Assembly: GCA_025890175.1 (NCBI GenBank)
Contig: JANPYM010000001.1
Span: 4,124,340 to 4,188,339 of the forward strand
Source of the DNA: Ciborinia camelliae
Taxonomy: Eukaryota > Ascomycota > Leotiomycetes > Helotiales > Sclerotiniaceae
Length of the DNA stretch: 64,000 nt
Direction: 5' to 3'
In this document: positions 1 to 10,747 of the stretch, piece by piece
How the letters are laid out: each line of letters begins with the position of its first letter
Position numbering within the stretch: the stretch's first letter is position 1
Made by a program: the position numbers and the translations under genes
The notes under the pieces: model-generated
What the model was told of the DNA's origin: nothing
Databases searched by the model: none
The model's input: the letters and a program-made list of their open reading frames with translations, nothing else

Positions 1-86
1 ATTTATGATGGCTGGTACTCCCCCAGTAGATGTGCTATCATTCGACGTAGTTTCTGCGTTTTCGACTCTCGAGGAGCTTGATAATT
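1..86. other. Left edge, unassigned
   Basis: Both strands have short open frames here but nothing recognisable. A minus-strand frame, different from that of the ORF ending at 87, stays open to the window edge. It could be the next exon of a minus-strand gene if an intron or frameshift lies near 80-100, but no convincing donor is visible. Confidence 0.2.
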
Positions 87-632
87 TCACTCCACGCGGA
101 TCTCAAGGCGCTCAAGATCTGGCAGATCGATGTCTTCTACAATGTTGGCTGGGATGTATGTTGCATCATTGACATCTTCCTCGGAAACCATGGGCTGACC
201 GGAGGTTGTAGTAACAATTGATTCGTTGATTCTCATAGGAGTACCACAGGCACCACTCTGCGAGCTCCCCTCATCGCTTGTGGGTTCATATGCTTCACAG
301 GGTAGCTGAGTAGAAGAAATTGGGTTCCAATGCGAGATATTTTGGCCGGGATCGATAGCGGAACTCTTGCGAGCTTGATTTATAGCTTTAACCACGCGCT
401 CAGACGCAATCTCGTACTGTCTCAATCGCGCACTGCTGATAAAGTATTCGCCCCTCGGTGTCTTTCTTCGGGAACATCTCTTGCCCTCTGGAAAACCTCG
501 ACTGTCATGTCGCTTCCTGCAGGCGCAGATGTGGAAATATGGAGCATTGTGTGACCATGTGCAATGTTCGCGGGTTCTTCGAGCATAAAAGCTATGTTGG
601 AGTTGTACGCTAGCATTCATCCAATGCCACAC
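87..632 (-). CDS. Doubtful hypothetical ORF, left edge
   Basis: An open minus-strand frame of 181 codons. The product is hydrophilic with no domain I recognise; the C-terminal half is acidic and Ser/Thr-rich, the N-terminal half rich in Arg, His and Cys. An overlapping minus-strand frame (422-616) reads about as well in its N-terminal half, which suggests either that the true gene switches frame through an intron near 430-470 or that this is a decayed gene. No homology is claimed. It may be part of a gene extending past position 1. Confidence 0.25.
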   Translation of the reverse strand: MWHWMNASVQLQHSFYARRTREHCTWSHNAPYFHICACRKRHDSRGFPEGKRCSRRKTPRGEYFISSARLRQYEIASERVVKAINQARKSSAIDPGQNISHWNPISSTQLPCEAYEPTSDEGSSQSGACGTPMRINESIVTTTSGQPMVSEEDVNDATYIPANIVEDIDLPDLERLEIRVE

Positions 633-1375
633 ACAGTTTCTGGGTCTCCCTCTGGGTTTGTTTCTAAGTCCATTCCGCTGATAATGGTAGCTCTGCCAAC
701 TGCAAATAGCGTATATTATGGGGGTTTTGGCTGTTGGATTGATGTCGCAAGTTCCTTAAATATCTGATGGTGACCCGGTAATAATATATGCCTTCAAACT
801 CGATATGCCATTTCACTACCCGGTTGCTATATACATGTGAATAAAGTAAATAAGAACTAACCTTCTGTCTCGACCTCTGTCCATGTTGAAGTTGAGCTTC
901 TGGAGATACCTGCTGCAGATACCTATTCGAACCTTAAATTCAACTAAGATATGGATGTTTTAAACTCTGATTGCTATATCGTCTCAAGTCGCAGTTTCGC
1001 TATGTATAAAATAAACTCAAGATGTATTTTATTCTCTTGGGTTGAATGGAAGATGTGATGATAATCATGTTGCAGTTTCCAAGCTCCCAAAAACAATTTC
1101 CAGCCGTCAAAAAATACACTAGCGGCCGCTTTGTTCCGATGCATTTGCATATCAGGAAAGAGTTGAACCCTTAAGGGCCTGCTTTCCTGCACGCTGTGTT
1201 TAATACATAGGTACCTAGTTGAAATACAACAACAATATAAACTACGGAACCTCCATCAAAAGGGCTAGTTCGGATACATTTCTTCATTGCCTTTCCAGTA
1301 TTCTGATATTACATATGGAAAGCACCAATAGTGCCATTGCCATCCCATTCAACGCCATATTACTTCCCTCCTATC
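633..1375. other. Intergenic, nothing recognised
   Basis: AT-rich sequence between the doubtful left-edge ORF and the 3' end of the splicing factor gene. It holds one copy of the dispersed TAGGTACCTAG palindrome near 1208-1218. No coding frame longer than about 70 codons carries a recognisable domain. Confidence 0.5.
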
Positions 1376-3184
1376 TTAAAATCTGTAAGACCTTTCCCTT
1401 TTCTCGCCTCGCTTCTCTTCGTCTCTCTTTTGCTTCTTCCTACTCTCTTGGGCAATCATATCACTTAAGTCTTCTTCATATGCCCAAGCTCCTCTTTCCT
1501 CTTTCTTCTGAGCCTCAAACTTTCGTTTTAATTCTTCCTTGCTTATACCATCTTCGGTCTGTAAAGAATCTGGATCCAATGCAACATCTACATCTCCCGG
1601 CTTCTTCCTCTTCCTGGTGTCTTCTTGGCCTAATACCGGCAAATGGGCGTTCTGGCCAGCACGAACATCATAAGCTCTTTCACCACCAAAGAATCCTTCG
1701 GCACGAATTTGGCGTTCAGGAATTACAGTGTAAGCGGATCTTGGGTGTGTAAACTCTTCAGTCTCAGTTCCTCTCTTTTGCTTGCGAAGATCAAAGTCTC
1801 CACCAACACTCATATCACCAGGGTATTCTGATGGTACAGTTGAGGCCATGCCACCTGGTGTTTCCATACCACTGGGTGTCTGTATGCCGCCAACGTCCTC
1901 CTCCTCGTCACCTTCCTCATCTTCCTCGTCGCTCTCTTCTTCTTCGGATTCCTCTTCAGGTGCTTGTAACTCACCCCACAGTGTTCGCTCAATAGGTTCA
2001 CCTGCTTGATTGTTAACTTGTGGTTGAAGAACACCAAAGATATCTCCTCCATAAAGGGGTCGATTAAACTCATCCACAGGGGGTTTTCCATAACCACCGG
2101 GATGAAATCCCCACGCGCCGCCAGGTGGCGGTGGTGCGTTTAAGCCAGGAATTTTCAGTGAGGGATATGAAGGTGGTGGACCGAAACGTTGTTGGTTAAT
2201 TAACCATGGAGGCGGAGCTCCGGGTGGGATATTCAGCGCATCTTTGAGGTCATCACTCAACTCGCCAGGGCGCAAATGTCGTAGATTCGTCTCGTATTCC
2301 TTTCCCTCGTAGTAAACCTCACCATAGCGTGTTAGTTCCGGCTTTGTTTGAAACCGGAAGAAGGCTTCATACAACTTTTGATAATCAATATCCAGTTTTC
2401 CCATCTTTGGCTGCACTCTTTCTCGTTGCTTCTGCTTCAAACTAGCCCCATCCTGTTTTTCCAATACCGCATCGCGCATTTCAGCAATACCAGTCTCTTG
2501 TATAAACTTAGGAAGTGCAAAAGGAGGCTTCTCGACACCACGTTTTGATGACAGATACTCGCGCTTGAGGGACCAGTGGTTTGGTACTGGTACGACATTT
2601 CGGTATGATTTAATGTGAACAAGTAATCGAGGATCCGAGGCTGAGGTATCGGTCCAGTCCACAAGCTCTGGCTTTTTCACAAGAGCTTTCAATTCCGCAA
2701 CCGAAAGCTTATCTCTCTCCTTTCTCTTCTTTTTAGATAGCTTAGGCTCTTTATCTGCCTCTTCATCCTCGTCCGGAATTTCGTCATCATCATCGAAGAA
2801 AACTTCACCCTTGTCGCCAATATCTTCCTCTTTCACAGCCTGGTCTTCTTCAGTGGTAGCACCAAATCTATCCATAATTTCTTTGAACATAGCAAAATTT
2901 GGATCATCTTCACTGATATTAAAACCTGTAATATCTGCTTCCAAAGGATCTTCATCAACATTTTTTGATTCTTCAACGGGCTCCGTTATTTTGGTTGGCT
3001 CAGTTTCCTTGACTTCGGTTTCGGGTTCTGAATCTTTCGGGATATCTGCTTCTGGGGTTGGGTTTACCTGGAATCGATCAATAATTGCATTTATCAACAT
3101 CAGAGGGGAACTGACCTGTGCTGTCTTCTTCTGCTCCTTCTTCTTTGCGCGCCGCATCTGATTCTTGGTCATTTTGGGTGCCAT
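1376..3184 (-). CDS. cus1: Splicing factor 3B subunit 2 (SF3b145/Cus1-like)
   Basis: Homologue of yeast Cus1 and human SF3B2/SAP145, the U2 snRNP SF3b subunit that contacts p14/SF3b49 and helps anchor U2 at the branch site. The 602-codon frame starts with a Lys/Arg-rich N-terminus, followed by an acidic region. Then come the conserved SF3b2 core (DUF382-type, roughly residues 160-290; visible motifs VPVPNHW and KREYLSSKRG) and the PSP proline-rich motif (PGELSDDLKDAL to PPPWL). After that are Gly/Pro-rich and acidic stretches and a basic tail. A likely 48-nt intron lies at 3115-3068 (GTCAGT...CAG). It is a multiple of three and open in frame, so the product is 602 aa if retained or 586 aa if removed. 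The gene is divergent from the transporter at 3648, with about 460 bp between them. Confidence 0.93.
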   Translation of the reverse strand: MAPKMTKNQMRRAKKKEQKKTAQVSSPLMLINAIIDRFQVNPTPEADIPKDSEPETEVKETEPTKITEPVEESKNVDEDPLEADITGFNISEDDPNFAMFKEIMDRFGATTEEDQAVKEEDIGDKGEVFFDDDDEIPDEDEEADKEPKLSKKKRKERDKLSVAELKALVKKPELVDWTDTSASDPRLLVHIKSYRNVVPVPNHWSLKREYLSSKRGVEKPPFALPKFIQETGIAEMRDAVLEKQDGASLKQKQRERVQPKMGKLDIDYQKLYEAFFRFQTKPELTRYGEVYYEGKEYETNLRHLRPGELSDDLKDALNIPPGAPPPWLINQQRFGPPPSYPSLKIPGLNAPPPPGGAWGFHPGGYGKPPVDEFNRPLYGGDIFGVLQPQVNNQAGEPIERTLWGELQAPEEESEEEESDEEDEEGDEEEDVGGIQTPSGMETPGGMASTVPSEYPGDMSVGGDFDLRKQKRGTETEEFTHPRSAYTVIPERQIRAEGFFGGERAYDVRAGQNAHLPVLGQEDTRKRKKPGDVDVALDPDSLQTEDGISKEELKRKFEAQKKEERGAWAYEEDLSDMIAQESRKKQKRDEEKRGEKRERSYRF

Positions 3185-3647
3185 ATTTGCGACCTGGGGC
3201 TACAAGCCCAATAAACACGATATTGTGACTTGAGTTCGAGATGTCTCTATTGTCTGAGTTTCCTGTCCAGTATAGTTGGTATTTAATTTTGTATAATGGC
3301 CTCGTGGTCAAATAATTGGTCAAGAAGAGATAAATACAATGTCATCGCGGTACTTGATGGATTCACAGAGTCAATATCAAATCGCGATTATTTTAGCGTC
3401 GGTAAATTCCGTCAGAATTTGTGAAATCTAGAGCGACCAGAACCACTCGTTATAATTACATCGATAGTTACTGTAATATAAGTAGCAACTTTTTCGTTCC
3501 TATCGTCGTATTATTCAGTGATGCAATTGAATTTGAACAATCTCATATTGCAAATTTATCCGAAACTACCATTACCTAAATACAATACTCTATCCCCGCG
3601 ATGAATATTTCGGACGATAATCCCAATTCATAATCCCTTATTTTTCA
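3185..3647. promoter_or_regulatory. Shared divergent promoter region
   Basis: A 463-bp AT-rich spacer between the start codons of the splicing factor gene (-) and the transporter gene (+). It must hold the 5' UTRs and promoters of both. No defined element can be named with confidence. Confidence 0.4.
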
Positions 3648-5398
3648 ATGCCTCATTCAACTCGAGGACCATCGCCTGGTCGAATCGCTCAAACGAGCTT
3701 CAAATTTCCTGGTGACACGAAGGCCAGCTCGCGCACATCAATGGAGAAATTTCCAGATCTCGATACTTCTGATACATTCGATCAATATGATGGACAATCA
3801 TATTATAACTCACGAAAGTCCAATGGATATTCCACCGGTGGGACGCCACACAGAAATGGTGGACTGAGAGGGGAGTCTTGGACAAACGGAGAATCAAGCA
3901 ACGGTAGAGGGCATGGAAAACAAAAGAGTATAAGTGATGCATTTAAGATTATCAAGGCGAGGAAAGGTAGCATGAGTGCCAATGTGCATGAGATATCGGA
4001 TGCCCTGAAAGCCCCAGTCTCTCCGAAATTGATTGTTCGTAAACCCCTCCTACACAGCATTGATGAATGCTAATTCAATCTACGTAGACGTTATGTATAG
4101 TTTGGTATCTTTCGAGTGCACTCACGAACACATCTTCGAAATCCATCCTGAACGCATTCCCGAAACCTGCGACTCTTACTCTCATACAATTTGCATTCGT
4201 CGCATTCTATTGCCTCTTTTTTTCTTGGCTCTCCTCGACCTTTCCACAACTAAAAAATGCAATTCCAGCCCTGCGACATGGAATTCGATATCCTACAAGA
4301 GAAGTCATCATGACTACACTCCCTCTCGCGGCCTTCCAAATTGGTGGCCATCTTCTATCTTCTACGGCGACAGCTAAAATTCCTGTTTCACTGGTCCACA
4401 CCATCAAAGGGCTTTCCCCCCTGTTCACAGTGGTTGCATACCGACTTATATACAATATTCGTTACCCGGTAGCAACATATCTCTCCCTCGTCCCTCTCAC
4501 GCTCGGCGTAATGCTCGCCTGTTCTGCAGAATTCAGGGGCAATATATTTGGTATCATTTACGCCTTCCTCGCAGCCATAATATTCGTCACTCAAAACATA
4601 TTCTCCAAACGGCTCTTCAATGAAGCTGCAATTGCAGAAGCAGCAGGTCAACCACGTACTAACAAACTCGACAAACTCAATCTTCTCTGCTACTCATCTG
4701 GTCTCGCTTTCCTCGTTACATCACCCATCTGGTTCTGGTCAGAAGGCATAAATCTTCTTGGTGATTTCTTTCACGATGGATCTCTCGATCTAAGTTCCCA
4801 CCCCGAAGCCTTCGACCACGGACGTCTAGCCCTTGAATTCGTCTTCAATGGAACCTTCCACTTCGGCCAAAACATCATTGCCTTCGTCCTCCTTAGCATG
4901 GTCTCCCCTGTCACCTATTCCGTCGCCTCCCTGATAAAACGTGTCTTCGTCGTCGTAATCGCCATCATCTGGTTCCAAAACCCCACGACCAAAATTCAAG
5001 GTCTAGGAATCGCCCTCACATTCTTCGGTCTCTACCTCTATGACCGCACTAAGGGTTCCAACAAAGCAGACCGCAAAGCCAACATGCTAAATATAAAAGA
5101 AGACACCCTCCTTCCTCTCAACACCCCCCCTAGCATGCTCAATCCCGGAACCCAAGCCCAAGTCTTCTTCGAATCCCCAATCCAAGTCCGAGGCAGCGGC
5201 TACGCTTTATCGTCTGGTAATTCGGATCATAAAAAATCAGATGATAATTCATTTGATAGCATGGGGAGATTGAGGGGCAGTAGTAATGCTTCATGGTTAC
5301 CGCCTGGAACCAAGCAAGAGGATACTTGGAGACCGAGGGAAATCATTGCGAATGGGCCCGGGGTTAATGGAAATGGGAGTGGCATTTCTGTTAATTAA
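3648..5398 (+). CDS. Sly41-like DMT/TPT-family transporter
   Basis: Member of the triose-phosphate-translocator branch of the drug/metabolite transporter superfamily, closest in my recognition to fungal Sly41, an ER/Golgi membrane protein. Two exons, 3648-4034 and 4088-5398, join in phase 0 to give 565 aa. The intron (4035-4087) begins GTTCGT, has a GCTAAT branch-like motif and ends TAG; its removal restores a conserved stretch running through SSALTNTSSKSILNAFP. The N-terminal ~125 residues are cytosolic-looking and Ser/Gly-rich. Eight to ten membrane segments follow (residues ~130-430), including the family motif STATAKIPVSLVHTIKGLSP. The C-terminus is a hydrophilic tail. Substrate cannot be deduced. 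Exon 2 continues upstream of the in-frame ATG at 4310, so a model starting there would lose the first membrane segments. Confidence 0.9.
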
Positions 5399-6600
5399 AA
5401 GACTGGAGAGTGTGCTCTAGCTGTTGTTTATGTTCTGTGGTTTATGTGATGTTTTATAATTAGATGAGATGAGATGAGATGAGATGGGCTTTGATTTTGA
5501 TTGATTTTTCGTTTCCTAAAGTTTACTCATGACATGAACGAAAACGCCCATGCGCAAGCGCAAGTAAGCAAGCACGTAAGCATTCAATGGTGCGTTAGGT
5601 GTGGTGTATACGGTCAACAGAGAGAGAATGGAATGCAAAGGGCGTTTTATGGTGCAGGTGCGGGTCGATAGAAATCTTCTTGAATATGATATCTAGGGTC
5701 TCCTACCCGTGGACTTGGAAGACCCGAAGCATAGATGGAGTTGGTGCTGGTGCTGGTTGGTGTTTTTTTTCGGCTTGCTTGTTTGTTTGTTTGTTTTTGT
5801 GGGTTGGTGGGTTGGTGGGTTGGTTGGTTTGGTTGTATTATTAGAATAGGGATATCGAGGTAGGTAGGTATATAGTAGATTTTCTGATGTAGTGCTTTGC
5901 TTTGTATTGTATTGCATTGTAATGATAGATATGATGTTGATTGTAACTTGGAATTGAAACTTGGGACTAGAAAATGGAACTTGAAGTGTAAATGACATGA
6001 GATGAGATGATCATGGATGAATAGACTGCATATCATAATTATGCAATCCATATATCTCTCTCCGGCTAGGTACCTAGGTACCTACCTATAGGTAAGGTAA
6101 GCATGCTACTTATTATTGCCCCTACTTGATACCTAGGTACCTAGTAGGTATTTATTGTGTGATGGTGATGGTGGGATTTACGATTCAAACTCGATATCTA
6201 CCAACCCACCAACCTACCAACCAACCAAATCTTACCTACCCATCCATACCCATCCATCCATTGTCCACTACCCACTACCCCATTACCCCTCTACCCCTCT
6301 ACCACGAATAAGTAAGTAAGTAAGTAAGCCTCGAGTCCACCTCCACCTCCACTATTTATTCAACAGTAGGAGTAGGTACCTACTAGGTATGTATCCAACC
6401 TATCTATCCAACCTATCTATCCACCACTATCTATCCAACCTATCTATCCAACCTATCTATCCAACCTATCTATCCAACCTATCTATCATACATTATACAT
6501 CATAGAAAGTGAAGACGCGAGGTTGAGCGCATATATATATATATACCTATTTACCTATATACCTATTTACCTATATACCTAGCTACTTCATTTTATGGAA
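5399..6600. repeat. Repeat-rich intergenic region
   Basis: Simple sequence: GAGAT repeats (5463-5486), GGTTGGTGGGT repeats (5803-5832), CCTAGGTACC palindromes (6066-6150), an array of about 13 bp based on CTATCTATCCAAC (~6395-6487), a TA tract with TACCTATT repeats (6530-6590), and the start of a C-run at 6601. Open frames here are low-complexity and not credible genes. Confidence 0.8.
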
Positions 6601-7741
6601 CCCCCCCCCTTTCCCCCAAAAGAAAACCGGCCATATCCCATCCCATCCCAATTGTTAATGCTCAGATTCCATCCATCCATCCATGTATGTATGTATTTGT
6701 ACCTATGTGACCGCCAACCCCCAAGCCATGCCGAAAGCCGAAAGCAGAAAGCAGAAAGCAAAAACCCAACTATGTATCCATCCATCCAAGCAACCAACCA
6801 ACCATTCGTTCCCAATGCAATGAGTCTAGCCCCCTCCCCCATCCCAACCCAGCCCAGCCCAGCCCAGCCCAGCCCAACCCAACCAAGCCATTTATCCATT
6901 TCCTCATAATACAAATCCCAACGCATTTGCTCCTGCCTTTAACTCCCATTCCCTTGCGCTCCAATCATGATTGATTGATTATATATAAATGCAAAAGTTG
7001 CAAACCATCCATCCAAGCATCCGATCCATCAGAAGAGCCACGTCCCAAAGGTCCCCCCTCCCTCGCAAAGCCAATCACCAAGCCAATGATACCCCTTCCA
7101 CAAACCTATCATCCCCATCCCAGTCTCCATCATCCTCCGGCTCACTATCTAAAAAGTCCGACTCGGCAAACTGCGTTTCCGCGGGCCGCAAATTATCAAT
7201 CCTGATATTCACTACTTCGCACATTCCTTGAATAACTATCTTTTCCTTTTGTTTCCCCTTGACATTCCTATTCTCAACCTCGCTCTCACTGTCACTATCC
7301 TCATCATCATCCAAAATGGGAGTCTGCGGCGGTGAAGAAGGTAACCCATCAATCCCCGCCGTCACTTTCAGCATACGAAGCTCCCGCGTAGCACGGCGGT
7401 TTCGTGCAAGTTCGCGATCTGAGGGAATAGATTTAGAGGGAGGAGAGGAAGGTGTTGTATTATCATCATCATTAGAATCATCTGGGCTTTCGGCGTAATT
7501 GGTTGTACGTTTAGCACGCGTGCTGTGGCGGATGGGTAGAGAGTTTCCTTTCTGTTGAACCATTTTTTTCTTGGCGGGACTTTGATGATCAACGACGTCC
7601 TGGGTGTCTGGCTCAATTGTGGAAAGTTGAGCTTCCAGTAATTTCGAAGCTTTGATGAATTGCTTGGGAGGATCGCAAACTCTTTTAAAAACTTGACCTA
7701 GAGTTCCGATCCATTTCCCTCTAAAATCGGCCCTATCTCTC
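6601..7741. repeat. Duplicated block 1, left copy (gap-flanking)
   Basis: These 1141 bp recur almost base for base at 7752-8900. Differences seen are the length of the leading C-run (9 versus 16) and one extra A near 8155. The copy stops at a 10-N gap in the middle of a gene, and the right copy starts in a long C-run. This is most simply two contig ends covering the same locus and scaffolded side by side. Confidence 0.85.
7075..7741 (-). CDS. Partial duplicate of F-box gene 3' end
   Basis: The last ~222 codons of the gene at 8234-10747, with the same stop and an identical acidic C-terminus. It is cut at 7741 by the N run and has no start of its own. It should not be counted as a separate gene unless the duplication is shown to be real. 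Confidence 0.8.
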
Positions 7742-7751
7742 NNNNNNNNNN
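7742..7751. other. Assembly gap (10 N)
   Basis: Ten N bases, a conventional unknown-size scaffold gap. The flanking sequences are near-identical copies, so the true gap size is probably negative (an overlap). Confidence 0.99.
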
Positions 7752-8900
7752 CCCCCCCCCCCCCCCCTTTCCCCCAAAAGAAAACCGGCCATATCCCATC
7801 CCATCCCAATTGTTAATGCTCAGATTCCATCCATCCATCCATGTATGTATGTATTTGTACCTATGTGACCGCCAACCCCCAAGCCATGCCGAAAGCCGAA
7901 AGCAGAAAGCAGAAAGCAAAAACCCAACTATGTATCCATCCATCCAAGCAACCAACCAACCATTCGTTCCCAATGCAATGAGTCTAGCCCCCTCCCCCAT
8001 CCCAACCCAGCCCAGCCCAGCCCAGCCCAGCCCAACCCAACCAAGCCATTTATCCATTTCCTCATAATACAAATCCCAACGCATTTGCTCCTGCCTTTAA
8101 CTCCCATTCCCTTGCGCTCCAATCATGATTGATTGATTATATATAAATGCAAAAAGTTGCAAACCATCCATCCAAGCATCCGATCCATCAGAAGAGCCAC
8201 GTCCCAAAGGTCCCCCCTCCCTCGCAAAGCCAATCACCAAGCCAATGATACCCCTTCCACAAACCTATCATCCCCATCCCAGTCTCCATCATCCTCCGGC
8301 TCACTATCTAAAAAGTCCGACTCGGCAAACTGCGTTTCCGCGGGCCGCAAATTATCAATCCTGATATTCACTACTTCGCACATTCCTTGAATAACTATCT
8401 TTTCCTTTTGTTTCCCCTTGACATTCCTATTCTCAACCTCGCTCTCACTGTCACTATCCTCATCATCATCCAAAATGGGAGTCTGCGGCGGTGAAGAAGG
8501 TAACCCATCAATCCCCGCCGTCACTTTCAGCATACGAAGCTCCCGCGTAGCACGGCGGTTTCGTGCAAGTTCGCGATCTGAGGGAATAGATTTAGAGGGA
8601 GGAGAGGAAGGTGTTGTATTATCATCATCATTAGAATCATCTGGGCTTTCGGCGTAATTGGTTGTACGTTTAGCACGCGTGCTGTGGCGGATGGGTAGAG
8701 AGTTTCCTTTCTGTTGAACCATTTTTTTCTTGGCGGGACTTTGATGATCAACGACGTCCTGGGTGTCTGGCTCAATTGTGGAAAGTTGAGCTTCCAGTAA
8801 TTTCGAAGCTTTGATGAATTGCTTGGGAGGATCGCAAACTCTTTTAAAAACTTGACCTAGAGTTCCGATCCATTTCCCTCTAAAATCGGCCCTATCTCTC
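7752..8900. repeat. Duplicated block 1, right copy
   Basis: Second copy of the block at 6601-7741. This copy runs uninterrupted into the rest of the F-box gene, so it is the one to keep. Its left part (7752-8233) is non-coding: C-run, CATC and CCCAG repeats and the 3' flank of the gene. Confidence 0.85.
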
Positions 8901-10747
8901 CATCCAATACTAATGCTCGTTTGTAGAACCAGAATTCTGAGGTCCCGTAGTTTGCCTGCACTATCCAACAAACTTTGGAAAAACATTTCTGCGGCTTCTT
9001 TTTCCCATTTACGTAGGTTAACAAGCTCTAGGATTTGGAGTGTTGATGGCCATACGGGAATTTCATCACTCTTAAGTAATTGATCGTAGTCCGGCTCGGA
9101 ATTATGGTACGAAACATGTGCATCGAAATATTGAAGGTCCATTCTCAAAACTTCCAGATATGGACATGCCGCGCCTAGTAAAGGTAGAAATGCTAAACTC
9201 AAGGCAGAGTTATGATTGAGTGTGAGACAGCGAAGTTGACTGCTGCGGGTCAGAAGATATTCGCCAAGCATTTCGGCAGTGACCTCCCAACAATTAGTGA
9301 TCTCAAGGTTGCGCAAGTTAGAAGGCAGGAGGGGCATCGATTTCGCATTAAGTAGGGTTGTTGATTCGAATATTAGGTGTTGCAAGTTCTCCAGAGCGGA
9401 TATCGCACCACCCAATAATTCCTCAAGCTTTGGATCATCCTCGCCTTTTTTAGGGTGACGGATTTGGTAATTGACAAAAGCAACCTTCTTCAACCCGACG
9501 AAGGATGGTTTGAGATGTATCTCACGAATTTTCTCGATAGGCCACTTTTTACCTGCTAACCTGGATGACCAGCGCCAGCTTCTTAGTTTGCACAGGCTGG
9601 TCTTGTCACCTTTGGTGCAATCTGCCGCTGGATCAACATATTCAAGTGCCTCGAAGACGGCATCTGGGTACTCCCATCTGATAGGATCGTCAAGTTGTTT
9701 GAACGGCTTCGAGTCTTTTTGGTCATAGAACTCTAGATCCGCCAATCTCGGCAAGTCCTTTATTAAGCCATACAAATCCAGAAGTCCACTCCCAGGCAAA
9801 GAATAGGCAGCAACTTGTCTGACTTCAATACGAAGGTTGACAACTTTCTGCCTGTACCCAAACGCCACCGATTCAGGGTCGGACTTGAGTAAGTCCACTA
9901 GTCTGTGTGATAAAGTTAGCTACAGTCTTTCAAATTGGGTCTCCCAAGTTATTTACCGATGAGCTTTGTCCATTGGAACAAGAGGAGGTGAGTTATATAA
10001 AACTGTGAACGCTGGCTCAGCAAATCCTCGACAGAGATATGCGACATCCAGAAGCCATCTCCCAGACGGAAGAGGCTGAAAGGTTCTCTCTTCATACAAC
10101 GGATATGTAGCGTACTCGAATATCTGAACAAGAATATGGTATGGTAAAGTCTGCCATGGAGGAATGTTTCCAGGGTCCTCTACGAACGTGATATATGGCG
10201 ACTGTATTCTAGACCTTTTAGAAGAGATCGACCGTCCTTGTCTTCTTCTCTTTGGCGTCGACCCATGGGAATCGTAATTTGTAGTGAGAGGACGACTTCT
10301 TTTGGTAGAAGAACGAGAGTGTGAAGCATTTCGAGGAAGTCTTGCTCGCGGCGTATGAGAGGTGCCACCATGCGATTGTTGATAGTCTTCGCCATCATCC
10401 TCTTCTTCCTCTGACTCGGTATCAGTCGAAAGTTCTGTGTATGAAATGGCTGGTTTCTGTCGAGTGCTTTTCATATGAGCTACCTGTGGTCTATTGACCG
10501 CAGAGCGAGTCCTTGAAATATTTCGAGTGCGTGTTCTAGATCGTCGAGCGGGAGCAGTATGGGAGGTATCACTGTGTGATTGTTCATCGACATTGTCATT
10601 TACTTCTTCCTCCTCTAAATCGAGTTCGCTGTCGGTCGAGGGTTCTGCATATGAAATGGGAGGTTTCCCTCGAGTCGATCTAGGTGGAGTTCGCAGGATT
10701 CGTCCTGGTACCGAAGCTCTAGGCATATCTACAATACCAAGTTGCAT
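8234..10747 (-). CDS. F-box-like protein with LRR-type region
   Basis: Two exons, 10747-9957 and 9902-8234, joined over a 54-nt intron (GTAAAT...CACAG, 9956-9903), give 819 aa. The N-terminal ~200 residues are disordered, basic and Ser/Thr-rich with two acidic patches and a repeated KPxISYxExSTD motif. An F-box-like segment follows (WQTLPYHILVQIFEYAT, residues ~209-225), then a long region with leucine-rich periodicity (for example LPSNLRNLEITNCWEV). This layout fits SCF ubiquitin-ligase substrate adaptors. The last ~220 residues are again disordered and acidic, an unusual tail after an LRR region. The target is unknown. The 3' part is repeated at 7075-7741 across an assembly gap. Confidence 0.75.

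Noticed and set aside
905..930. Possible tRNA T-arm (GGTTCGAAT on the minus strand)
   Set aside because: The flanking 5-bp arms do not pair and no anticodon or acceptor stem could be placed.
6588..6926. Gly/Trp/Leu-rich minus-strand ORF near the first gap (also 7698-8084)
   Set aside because: Arises from CCCAG/CATC repeats and is copied with the duplication; includes N-derived residues in the second copy.
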